Below are positions 15,473 through 24,170 of a stretch of 64,000 nucleotides of DNA, one piece after another. The position numbers and the translations under genes are program-made. The stretch is from Heritagella caecorum (GTDB lineage: Bacteria; Bacillota; Clostridia; Oscillospirales; Acutalibacteraceae): assembly GCA_904419035.1 (NCBI GenBank), contig CAJFQL010000001.1:1-64000 (forward strand), given 5' to 3'. The notes under the pieces are model-generated. The model had not been told where the DNA came from. It ran no database searches and was given only the letters and a program-made list of their open reading frames with translations. The stretch's first letter is position 1; each line of letters starts with the position of its first letter.

Positions 15473-16560
15473 AACCGGTTGAAAAAGACCGCTGGGCCAG
15501 TCCTCCGGCGGGATGCAGTACGTTTAGTTGGGAGACAAAAGACGGGAAACATCTTTGGGGCCGCAATTTTGATTATAACCGATTAGCCCAAGGAAGCCAG
15601 GTGTCTTTTTTCCCCGCACAAACGCCTTATGTGGCATGCTGCCATGGTGGCAAAGAAAACCCTATCCCCGAAAATAGGCAAACGGCCCGGTATGCTGCTG
15701 TAGGAATGGGGCTTTTGCTATCCGGTTCCGTTCCCATTTTGTATGAAGGAATCAACGAAAAGGGGCTGATGGGCGGACAGCTCTATTACCGTACGTTTGC
15801 CCACTACGCCCTGCATCCGCGTCCGGGGACACAGCCGTTACAACCGCCTTTTGCCGTTTACCATCTGTTGGCCCAGTGTGCCACGGTGGAAGAAGTGGTA
15901 CACATGATCAAGCGGAGTGTTACCCTGGTCGCTTCGCCGCTGCTTGGTACCGTTCCGCCACTGCACTGGGCTTTTTACGACCGGACAGGGGAAAGCGTGA
16001 TCATTGAGCCGGACCGGGAAGAGGTGCATGTATACCGCCACACTATGGGCATTATGACCAACAGCCCCGGGTATCCCTGGCACCGGCTTAATTTGCTCAA
16101 TTATGCCGGGATTCGGAACCGTGATTATGAAAAGCTGGAAATGAACGGCGAAAGTTTAAAGCCCTGCTTCTCCGGAAGCGGCGCCCAGGGCATGCCCGGG
16201 GACTGGAGTTCCGTTTCCCGTTTTGTCCGGTTGGCGTTCTTAAAAAAATACGGCGTGAAAGGTGTGGGGGAAGAACAAGGGGTTGCTTATATGTTCCGAT
16301 TGCTGCAAAGCGTATCGTTCCCCCTGGGGATGGTGCGTGTCCATGAAACGGGGGACACTACCCCCCTGGATAAAAACGTGTTGCCGTATGACTACACCGT
16401 ATATACGTCGGTCATGTGCGGGGAATCGTTAAAATTTTATTGGACCACCTATGAAAACCAGCGCATACAGATGGTGGATTTACACCGTTTGCTGCCCAAA
16501 ACAGAACCGGTACAGTTTTCCTTAAATCCTAATCCGGATTTTTATGAAGTCCTGGTATAG
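15469..16560 (+). CDS. Choloylglycine hydrolase / penicillin V acylase family (Ntn hydrolase)
   Basis: A 363-residue linear C-N amide hydrolase. The nucleophile should be Cys16 in PAGCSTF, after autocatalytic removal of 15 residues. The other family residues keep their spacing: Arg32 and Asp35 in GRNFDY, Asn in GINEKGL, Asn in MTNSPGY and Arg in SVSRFVRLAF. In classical bile-salt hydrolases Cys is residue 2, so the prosegment resembles penicillin V acylases. There is no signal peptide, so the enzyme is probably cytoplasmic. Substrates could be conjugated bile acids, N-acyl amino acids or acyl-homoserine lactones. GGGGG precedes the ATG, and an upstream mini-ORF overlaps it. Confidence 0.88.
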   Translation: MKPVEKDRWASPPAGCSTFSWETKDGKHLWGRNFDYNRLAQGSQVSFFPAQTPYVACCHGGKENPIPENRQTARYAAVGMGLLLSGSVPILYEGINEKGLMGGQLYYRTFAHYALHPRPGTQPLQPPFAVYHLLAQCATVEEVVHMIKRSVTLVASPLLGTVPPLHWAFYDRTGESVIIEPDREEVHVYRHTMGIMTNSPGYPWHRLNLLNYAGIRNRDYEKLEMNGESLKPCFSGSGAQGMPGDWSSVSRFVRLAFLKKYGVKGVGEEQGVAYMFRLLQSVSFPLGMVRVHETGDTTPLDKNVLPYDYTVYTSVMCGESLKFYWTTYENQRIQMVDLHRLLPKTEPVQFSLNPNPDFYEVLV

Positions 16561-16625
16561 AGCCCTGTGTTCCTGTTTTTTCCATTTCTCTATGGTGAAT
16601 TAAGAAAATATCTGCTATACTAAAT

Positions 16626-16665
16626 AAAAAGCCGGGTGCTGAAGTAGGTTAGGCATCCGGCTTTT
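16626..16665 (+). terminator. Terminator before the nucleotidyltransferase gene
   Basis: AAAAAGCCGG (16626-) pairs with CCGGCTTTT (16657-16665), with inner partial pairing (GTGCT/GGCAT). A TATACT at 16615-16620 lies just before it. Confidence 0.7.
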
Positions 16666-16701
16666 GTATGGCAATCAAACGGAAAAAGAGGAGTCTTTCA
16701 G

Positions 16702-18054
16702 ATGGAAAAACCCATGGCACTGGCTAAACTTGTGGCAGCCCGCATACAGGAAAAGGGCGGGCACGCTTTCCTGGTGGGTGGCTGTGTGCGGGACCTCTGC
16801 TTAAAACAGGAAAGTAAAGATTTCGATATGGAAATCTACGGTATTAGCGAAGAAAAACTGGTGGAAGTTTTGCAATCGTGGGGGCCGGTGGATTTTGTCG
16901 GAAGATCGTTTGGTGTGTACAAGGTTCATCATTTGCCTATGGATTTTGCTTTCCCCCGCCTGGAGAAAAAGATACAAGAAGGGCACCGGGGATTTGCGGT
17001 AAAGGTAGACCCCTTTTTACCCATGAAAGAAGCCAGCCGCCGCCGGGATTTTACCATCAACGCCATGCTGATGGACCCCCTTTCGGGGGAAATCTTGGAT
17101 TTTTACGGCGGCAAACAGGATTTGCAGCGGGGCATTTTGCGTTGTGTGGATCAAACCACTTTTCCGGAAGATTCCCTTCGCGTGTTGCGGGCCGCTCAAT
17201 TTGCAGCCCGGCTTGGTTTTTCTATCGAAGAAAAAACCCGGGAGCTGTGCAGCCGGATTTCGTTACAGGATCTACCCGGGGAACGGGTGATGGGGGAACT
17301 GGAAAAAGCACTCCTGCAGGCCGAAAGGCCTTCTGTCTTTTTTGAGGTGTTGCGCCGTATGAATCAACTTGACCCCTGGTTTGCCGAAATGCATCGGTTG
17401 CAACAGGTCCCTCAGCGCCCCGATGCACACCCGGAAGGGGACGTGTGGGCACACACCATGCTGGTACTGAATCAGGCGGCCCGTTTGCGCGCGCAGGCCC
17501 ATCAACCGTTGGTTTTGATGTTGGCGGCATGTGCCCATGATTTTGGCAAACCAATGGTCACCCAGATACACAACGGGAAAATCACTTCCTATGAGCATGA
17601 AAGGGCCGGACTTGCACCGGCAAAAGCATGGATGCAGCGGCTGCGGGTAGCAAACCGCACACAAGAACAGGTGCTTTCCCTCGTTGAAAATCATATGAAA
17701 CCCGGCGCTATGTATGTTTTCCCGGCGCGGGCCAGTCGCACCAATTTATTTCTTGACCGGCAACCGGATCCGGAAGACCTGCTGTTATTAGCACAAGCAG
17801 ATTTTCTAGGGTGCGGTGTATCGAAAGATTATACGCCGGTAGCCAGGTTTTGGGAACGACGCCTACAACTATACCGGCAAACACTAATGGACAATCCTCC
17901 TCTAACCGGACAGGAGCTCTGCCAAATCGGCATGAATCCTGGACCTCAGATGGGAGCCTGTTTAAAAGAGGCCCGTAAGCAAATCCTGTGTGGCCAGGGC
18001 CGGCAAAGTGTACTGCGGCAAATACAATACCGGCTGAAAAAGGGAAAAATATAA
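16702..18054 (+). CDS. cca: CCA-adding/poly(A) polymerase family nucleotidyltransferase with HD domain
   Basis: A 450-residue class II nucleotidyltransferase that adds CCA to tRNA 3' ends or A tails to RNA. Near the start are FLVGGCVRD and the metal-binding pair DFDMEIYG; then RRRDFTINAM and the head-neck segment DSLRVLRAAQFAARLGF. A C-terminal HD domain (CAHDFGKP, then YEHERAG) suggests added phosphodiesterase/phosphatase activity, as in E. coli-type CCA enzymes. GAGGAG precedes the ATG. CCA versus A-adding specificity cannot be read directly. Confidence 0.88.
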   Translation: MEKPMALAKLVAARIQEKGGHAFLVGGCVRDLCLKQESKDFDMEIYGISEEKLVEVLQSWGPVDFVGRSFGVYKVHHLPMDFAFPRLEKKIQEGHRGFAVKVDPFLPMKEASRRRDFTINAMLMDPLSGEILDFYGGKQDLQRGILRCVDQTTFPEDSLRVLRAAQFAARLGFSIEEKTRELCSRISLQDLPGERVMGELEKALLQAERPSVFFEVLRRMNQLDPWFAEMHRLQQVPQRPDAHPEGDVWAHTMLVLNQAARLRAQAHQPLVLMLAACAHDFGKPMVTQIHNGKITSYEHERAGLAPAKAWMQRLRVANRTQEQVLSLVENHMKPGAMYVFPARASRTNLFLDRQPDPEDLLLLAQADFLGCGVSKDYTPVARFWERRLQLYRQTLMDNPPLTGQELCQIGMNPGPQMGACLKEARKQILCGQGRQSVLRQIQYRLKKGKI

Positions 18055-18181
18055 GAATTAAAAAATATAAAAGAATCGCAAAGAAATAAAATAGACGGCC
18101 TTTCTTTTTTTACCCATTGGGTGTACAATAGCAAAAGATAAAACGTATGCCTACCGAGCCTAAAGAGAGGAGAATTGATCT

Positions 18182-19567
18182 ATGACGCTGCGAATGCGAA
18201 AAAAAAGCTACGAGCTGGACATGTGTTCCGGTCCGCTATTAGGAAAGATTCTGTTTTTTTCCGTGCCACTGGTATTATCCAGTATCTTGCAGCTGCTCTT
18301 TAACGCGGCTGATGTGATTGTGGTGGGGAACTTCGCTGGGGATACTGCATTGGCGGCGGTAGGCTCTACAGGCTCCCTGATTAACTTACTTACTAACCTG
18401 TTTGTGGGGCTGTCGATCGGTTCCAACGTACTGGTGGCCCGTTATTATGCATCCCGGGATTATGACCGGTTGGAGGATACGATTCATACGTCTGTGTTGG
18501 GCAGCGTGGTTGGCGGCGTCATTTTGGTCATTGTCGGTGTTATATTTGCTCGTCCGCTGCTTTTGCTGATGGGGACACCGGATGATGTGATTGATCAGGC
18601 TGTTTTGTACATGGTGATCTATTTCATTGGCATGCCTATGATGTTGCTGTATAACTTTGGCAGTGCTATTTTGCGGGCCGTAGGGGATACGCGCCGTCCG
18701 CTATACTTTTTGATGATTGCGGGCTTATTAAATGTATGCTTGAACCTGATATTCGTAATTGTATTCGGCTGGGGCGTGGCCGGTGTAGCAGCAGCTACAG
18801 TTATTTCACAGTGCGTGTCCACGGCCCTGATTGTGCGTTGTTTGGTGAAAAGCGATACTATGTGCCGGTTGGATTTACACAAACTTCGCATCAAAAAAGA
18901 GGCCCTGAAAGATATTGCCCGCATCGGGTTACCGGCCGGACTGCAGGGGTGTATTTTCTCGATTTCCAACGTGCTGATTCAATCGTCGATCAACTCCTTC
19001 GGTTCATTGGCTATGGCAGGCAGCACAGCGGCTTCGAATTTGGAAGGCTTTGTGTATGCTTCGATGAATGCGTTTTATCAGGCAGCCGTCAGCTTTACCA
19101 GCCAAAATATGGGTGGACGGAAGTATAGCCGTATTAACCGCATTTTGCTTGTCTGTCTCAGTTGCGCCACTATCGTTGGCCTTGTGATGGGGGTTGGTGC
19201 CTACCTAGGGGGTGACGTTTTGCTGCGGCTTTATACATCCGATCCTCAGGTTATTTCTTTTGGTATTATTCGTCTCTCTCTGGTTTCCTCCACATACTTC
19301 CTGTGCGGTATTATGGATGTTTTCTGCGGATCTTTACGCGGCATGGGATATGCGATTATGCCCATGATCGTTTCATTGGCTGGGGCCTGTGGACTACGAA
19401 TTATATGGATTTGTACTGTTTTCCAGTTTGATCATACGTTAAGAATGCTGTATCTCTGTTATGCCGTATCGTGGATTCTGACCGCGCTGGCCCATTGTAT
19501 TTGTTTCCTTGCTATGCGGCGGCGGTGGCCCAAAAAAGATGATGAACCGGTTCCGCAACAGGCCTGA
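18182..19567 (+). CDS. MATE-family efflux transporter
   Basis: A 461-residue protein with about 12 membrane helices in two repeats. The start LDMCSGPLLGKILFFSVPLV and the segment NAADVIVVGNFAG are typical of MATE exporters (Na+ or H+ antiport of drugs or metabolites), as is ILRAVGDTRRPLYFL in the first half. GAGAGGAG precedes the ATG. The permuted GH3 gene begins 46 bases downstream without a terminator, so the two are probably cotranscribed. Confidence 0.92.
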   Translation: MTLRMRKKSYELDMCSGPLLGKILFFSVPLVLSSILQLLFNAADVIVVGNFAGDTALAAVGSTGSLINLLTNLFVGLSIGSNVLVARYYASRDYDRLEDTIHTSVLGSVVGGVILVIVGVIFARPLLLLMGTPDDVIDQAVLYMVIYFIGMPMMLLYNFGSAILRAVGDTRRPLYFLMIAGLLNVCLNLIFVIVFGWGVAGVAAATVISQCVSTALIVRCLVKSDTMCRLDLHKLRIKKEALKDIARIGLPAGLQGCIFSISNVLIQSSINSFGSLAMAGSTAASNLEGFVYASMNAFYQAAVSFTSQNMGGRKYSRINRILLVCLSCATIVGLVMGVGAYLGGDVLLRLYTSDPQVISFGIIRLSLVSSTYFLCGIMDVFCGSLRGMGYAIMPMIVSLAGACGLRIIWICTVFQFDHTLRMLYLCYAVSWILTALAHCICFLAMRRRWPKKDDEPVPQQA

Positions 19568-19613
19568 ATAAGATAGATGGGTTTCTTTTTATAGATGTAA
19601 AGGAGGAGCGAAC

Positions 19614-22181
19614 ATGAAATTGAAAAAAAGAACATATTCTGGCTCGACAAGCCGGGAGATAACTGAGCGCGAAAAACAGAACCGCCAGGTGGCCCGCAAA
19701 GCGGCAGCAGAAGGATTTGTGCTTCTGAAAAATGACGGTGTACTGCCGCTGGCTCCGCACAGCCGTGTGGCGCTGTTTGGTGGCGGATCGTGCCGGACCA
19801 TCAAAGGCGGGACAGGTTCCGGCGATGTGAATGAACGGGAATCCGTTTCAATTTGGCAAGGCATGAAAGACGGCGGGTTTACCGTTATTAACGAAGCCTG
19901 GCTGCAAGATTATGCCACACTGTATGAACAGAAGCGTATCGAATGGCGGGATATGATCCTGCAAATTTTGAAGGAAAAAGGCGATACCCATGCATTTTTC
20001 GATGTGTATTCGGGCCATCCTTTCCAAATGTCCGCTGGTCGCCCCATTGAAAAAGCCGATCTGGGTTCGGACCCGAAGGTGCCGGCTTTCTTTGTCGTAA
20101 ACCGTATTGCCGGGGAAGGGCAGGACCGGTTTGCCAAAAAGGGCGATTATTTTCTGACGGATGACGAATATGCTCAGCTGAAAACGCTCTGTGATTTTTA
20201 TGAAAATGTGGTAGTCGTGATCAATGCAGGCGGGGTCATGGATCTTGGCTTTATGGATGAACTGCCCGTTCATGGGTTGATTGTATTATCGCAGCCCGGT
20301 ATGGAAGGCGGTTCGGCTTTTGCTGATGTGGTCAGCGGTCAAACCCCGTTCAGCGGGAAACTCACGTCCACGTGGGCACGCCGGTATGAAGATTATCCCA
20401 CAGCCAAAACCTTCAGCCACAATAACGGGAATGTCAAAGAGGAAAAATACGAAGAAGGTCTCTATGTCGGATACCGATACTTTGACAGTTTTGCTGTGGA
20501 GCCGCGCTATCCCTTTGGTTTTGGCCTTTCGTACACGACGTTTGCCCTGCAAAATGAAGCAGTTACACTGGTTGCACCGCAGCAGGATGAAGCTCGTGTA
20601 AGCGTAACGGTAACGGTCAAGAATACAGGAACTTCTTATAAAGGAAAAGAAGTTGTCCAGGTATACGTTTCCTGTCCGGAAGGCCGTCTGACAAAAGAGA
20701 CCAAACGCCTTTGTGCTTATGCCAAGACAAAATGGTTGCAACCCGGTGAAAGCGAGGCCTTGTTCATTTCTTTCCCTGTTTCGCAGCTGGCTTCCTTCAG
20801 TGAAGAAGAAAATGCTTGGCTCCTGGAAAAGGGCGGCTACGGCGTGTTGGTAGGGACTTCGTCCCGTGAAGTCGAGCCTGTGGCTGTACTGGATTTGGCG
20901 GAAGACCGCATTTTAACCCGGGTAGATGCCATCTGTCCGCTGCAGGAACCGCTTACCGAAATTCACCCTCAAAAACGGGTGGAATACGATTTTTCCGGTT
21001 GCTGCCATCTGACTTTGGAACCCGATTGGATGCAGGAACGTACGATTCAGTATCAGGAAACGCCGGAATGGCAGCAGGGAGAAGCGGGTGAAATCGCCAA
21101 TTCCCTTACGCCGGAACAACTGATGGCTCTTTCCTGTGGGGACCCCGGAAAAGGGCAGGACAGCACGGTCGGGGCGGCCGGATTGACAGTACCCGGTGCT
21201 GCTGGCGAAACCAACAATTTGCTGGAAAACACCAGCTTGCAGTTAGCTTCCATTGTGCTGGCCGATGGGCCTGCCGGGCTGCGGCTGCACGATGAATACC
21301 AGGTGGGGCCCGATGGGCAAATTTTGGCACGTGATTTCCAGCAGAGCGTGGAAAAAGGCCTGTTCTTCCAAAAACCGGATGTTCCGGGAGCGACAACCTA
21401 TTATCAATATTGCACGGCCATTCCGGTGGGAACCCTGCTGGCACAAACTTGGAATACGGATCTGATCGAAGAAGTGGGCGCAGCAATTGGGCGTGAAATG
21501 GAGGAATTCCAGGTGACCTTGTGGCTGGCGCCCGGGATGAATATCCATCGCGATCCGCTGTGTGGACGCAACTTCGAATATTATTCCGAAGATCCATTAC
21601 TCAGCGGTACGATTGCGGCGGCCATGACCCACGGTGTGCAGTCACTGCCCGGGGTGGGGACGACGATTAAGCATTTCTGCTGCAACAATCAGGAAGATAA
21701 CCGCATGGGCAGCAACTCGGTTGTCAGCCAGCGTACTTTGCGGGAACTGTACTTACATTCCTTCGAAATTGCGGTGAAAACCTCGCAACCCATGTCGATT
21801 ATGACTTCGTATAATTCGGTCAACGGGGTGCACACAGCCAATTCGTATGACCTGATCACCAAAACGGCCCGGGAAGAATGGGGATTTGCCGGTGTGGTTA
21901 TGACAGACTGGGGCACCACCGCTTCGTATGGCGGGTCGTCGGCCGCTGTTTGTATGCAAGCTGGCAATGATTTGATCATGCCTGGTACCAAGTCGGATCT
22001 GGAAAATATTCGCCTGGCATTGGAAGGCAAGGGTGATATCAAGCTGCCCATGAAGGAAATGCGCAAATGCATCGCGCACCTCATCCATATTATTCTCAGC
22101 TCTAACCGCTATGAAAACTGTCAGAGCTACACCTCTCAGTTTGCTACCTTGCATCCGTTCGTGCAAGTAACAAGAAAATAA
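19614..22181 (+). CDS. Glycoside hydrolase family 3 with permuted domain order
   Basis: An 855-residue exo-glycosidase, probably beta-glucosidase or beta-xylosidase. The domain order is reversed from classical GH3: the alpha/beta sandwich comes first (AAAEGFVLLKNDGVLPL, and IAGEGQDRF with the likely acid/base Glu168), then a fibronectin-III-like domain (about residues 320-440, GKEVVQVYVS), then the TIM barrel with the nucleophile Asp765 in VVMTDWG. Such an arrangement is known from ruminal clostridial beta-glucosidases. No signal peptide is present, so it acts on imported oligosaccharides. AAAGGAGG precedes the ATG, and a terminator follows at 22193. Confidence 0.92.
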   Translation: MKLKKRTYSGSTSREITEREKQNRQVARKAAAEGFVLLKNDGVLPLAPHSRVALFGGGSCRTIKGGTGSGDVNERESVSIWQGMKDGGFTVINEAWLQDYATLYEQKRIEWRDMILQILKEKGDTHAFFDVYSGHPFQMSAGRPIEKADLGSDPKVPAFFVVNRIAGEGQDRFAKKGDYFLTDDEYAQLKTLCDFYENVVVVINAGGVMDLGFMDELPVHGLIVLSQPGMEGGSAFADVVSGQTPFSGKLTSTWARRYEDYPTAKTFSHNNGNVKEEKYEEGLYVGYRYFDSFAVEPRYPFGFGLSYTTFALQNEAVTLVAPQQDEARVSVTVTVKNTGTSYKGKEVVQVYVSCPEGRLTKETKRLCAYAKTKWLQPGESEALFISFPVSQLASFSEEENAWLLEKGGYGVLVGTSSREVEPVAVLDLAEDRILTRVDAICPLQEPLTEIHPQKRVEYDFSGCCHLTLEPDWMQERTIQYQETPEWQQGEAGEIANSLTPEQLMALSCGDPGKGQDSTVGAAGLTVPGAAGETNNLLENTSLQLASIVLADGPAGLRLHDEYQVGPDGQILARDFQQSVEKGLFFQKPDVPGATTYYQYCTAIPVGTLLAQTWNTDLIEEVGAAIGREMEEFQVTLWLAPGMNIHRDPLCGRNFEYYSEDPLLSGTIAAAMTHGVQSLPGVGTTIKHFCCNNQEDNRMGSNSVVSQRTLRELYLHSFEIAVKTSQPMSIMTSYNSVNGVHTANSYDLITKTAREEWGFAGVVMTDWGTTASYGGSSAAVCMQAGNDLIMPGTKSDLENIRLALEGKGDIKLPMKEMRKCIAHLIHIILSSNRYENCQSYTSQFATLHPFVQVTRK

Positions 22182-22192
22182 GCCTGTATTTT

Positions 22193-22228
22193 GGAAGGAT
22201 CGACGAAAAAAGCCGGTCCTTCCTTTTT
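22193..22228 (+). terminator. Terminator after the GH3 gene
   Basis: GGAAGGA (22193-22199) pairs with TCCTTCC (22217-22223), followed by TTTTT. Confidence 0.75.
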
Positions 22229-22297
22229 CTTCGCTACAAAAACAGGGAATATAAGACAAAAGAATTGTAAAGGATATGTGAACATTTACTTGCTTTG

Positions 22298-22351
22298 TTG
22301 ACAAAAGAAAAGTCCTCTGGTATTATAGTTAAGTAGTATACGGTTAAGTAG
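22298..22351 (+). promoter_or_regulatory. Promoter of the ABC exporter operon with direct repeats
   Basis: TTGACA (22298-22303), 17 bases, TATTAT (22321-22326). The direct repeat GTTAAGTAG occurs at 22328-22336 and 22343-22351, 15 bp apart, at and after the expected transcription start. This suggests a regulator-binding site, but no regulator gene lies next to it. Confidence 0.7.
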
Positions 22352-22418
22352 AAAAGTATGGACTGTTCACGTATACCTATAAAAAGGGAAAATTTTCAAA
22401 GAAAGAGAGGAAGGTTCT

Positions 22419-24170
22419 ATGCTCAAAACCCTGCTCCATCAGGTGAAAAACTATAAAAAGGCATCGATCCTTACGCCGGTTTTTGCTGCTTTGGAATCCA
22501 TTATGGAAGTACTCATTCCGTTTGTGATGGCTTCCATTATTGATGACGGGATCAAACAGCAAGATATTCAGTATGTGTGGTACGGCGGCGGATTGATGGT
22601 CCTGATGGCCCTGATGAGTCTTACGTTCGGTATTTTGGCCGGTCGTTTTGCGGCAGAAGCTTCAACGGGCTTTGCTTGCAACTTACGTGACGGGATGTTC
22701 GAAAATATTCAAACATTTTCGTTTTCCAACATCGATACATACAGTACCGCGGGTTTGGTGACCCGTTTGACGACCGATGTTACGAATGTGCAGAACGCTT
22801 ATCAGATGATCCTGCGTATGTGTGTGCGGGCCCCTGTTATGCTGATTTGCGCTATTGTGATGTCGCTGATTATCAGCCCCCAGCTGAGCACCATCTTTCT
22901 AATTGCCATGGTTTTCTTGATCGTGGTGTTGGTGTTCATTATGTCGCGGACGATGGGGCTGTTTAATAGTGTATTCCGTAAATATGATGATTTAAATGCC
23001 AGCGTTCAAGAAAACGTATCCGCTATCCGGGTGGTTAAATCGTTTGTGCGGGAAGACTTTGAAAACGAAAAATTCAAAAAGGCCGCTGGGAATATCTACA
23101 AATTGTTTGTCAAAGCAGAATCCATTCTGGCTTTCAATAACCCGGCCATGATGCTGAGTATTTATGGCTGTATTTTGGCGTTGTCTTGGTTTGGTGCCCA
23201 GATGATCACGGTGGGGGATCTCACCACGGGACAGCTCACGAGTCTCTTTAGCTATGTCATGACGATTCTTGTCAGCTTGATGATCATTTCCATGGCGTTT
23301 GTTATGATCACCATGAGTGTAGCCAGTGCCCGCCGTATCAGCGAAGTGCTCAATGAAAAGGCCGATTTGGCGAGCCCGGAAAACCCTGATTTCGACATTC
23401 CTGACGGCAGCGTGGATTTTGAAAACGTGTCGTTTGCTTATAAAATGGGGACGGGCAAGCCGGTTTTGGAAGGTATCACGCTGCATGTGGATGCCGGCGA
23501 AACCATCGGTATTATTGGTGGTACCGGTAGTGCAAAATCCAGTTTTGTCAACCTGATTTGCCGGCTGTATGATGTAAAAAGTGGCTGTGTGCGGGTTGGT
23601 GGCAAAGACGTGCGTACCTATGACCTGGAAACATTACGTCAGGAAGTAGCCGTGGTGTTGCAGAAAAACGTACTGTTCAGCGGTACCATTTTGGAAAACC
23701 TGCGGTGGGGCAACCCCAAGGCTACGGAAGAAGAATGTATCGAAGCTTGCAAAATTGCCTGTGCGGATGAATTTATTCAGCAGTTCCCCGACAAGTATAA
23801 TACCTATATTGAACAAGGCGGTACCAACGTATCCGGTGGCCAAAAGCAGCGGATTTGTATTGCCCGGGCGCTGCTGAAAAAGCCCAAGATCCTTATTTTG
23901 GATGACAGCACCAGCGCCGTCGATACGGCAACCGATGCCCGGATCCGCAAAGGGTTCCAGGAACAAATTCCTGGGACGACGAAATTTGTTATCGCCCAGC
24001 GTATTTCCAGTGTAGAGCATGCTGACCGTATTCTGGTGTTGGATAATGGACAAATCAGCGGTTTTGATACGCACGAAAATCTTTTGAAGACCAATAAGAT
24101 TTATCAGGAAGTGTATAAAGGCCAAACCCAGGGCGGCGGCGATTTTGATGAAAAAGGAGGGGACAACTGA
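22419..24170 (+). CDS. ABC exporter subunit A, degenerate nucleotide site
   Basis: A 583-residue half-transporter, six membrane helices then an ATP-binding domain. Its ATPase motifs are altered: Walker A GGTGSAKS has Ala372 for the usual Gly, the catalytic Glu after Walker B is Asp496 (LILDDSTS), and the switch His is Gln527 (VIAQRISS). The signature is VSGGQKQR. This is the degenerate partner of a heterodimeric type IV exporter (TM287/288 or LmrCD type). The stop overlaps the start of the second subunit by one base. Likely exports drugs or lipophilic compounds. Confidence 0.93.
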   Translation: MLKTLLHQVKNYKKASILTPVFAALESIMEVLIPFVMASIIDDGIKQQDIQYVWYGGGLMVLMALMSLTFGILAGRFAAEASTGFACNLRDGMFENIQTFSFSNIDTYSTAGLVTRLTTDVTNVQNAYQMILRMCVRAPVMLICAIVMSLIISPQLSTIFLIAMVFLIVVLVFIMSRTMGLFNSVFRKYDDLNASVQENVSAIRVVKSFVREDFENEKFKKAAGNIYKLFVKAESILAFNNPAMMLSIYGCILALSWFGAQMITVGDLTTGQLTSLFSYVMTILVSLMIISMAFVMITMSVASARRISEVLNEKADLASPENPDFDIPDGSVDFENVSFAYKMGTGKPVLEGITLHVDAGETIGIIGGTGSAKSSFVNLICRLYDVKSGCVRVGGKDVRTYDLETLRQEVAVVLQKNVLFSGTILENLRWGNPKATEEECIEACKIACADEFIQQFPDKYNTYIEQGGTNVSGGQKQRICIARALLKKPKILILDDSTSAVDTATDARIRKGFQEQIPGTTKFVIAQRISSVEHADRILVLDNGQISGFDTHENLLKTNKIYQEVYKGQTQGGGDFDEKGGDN

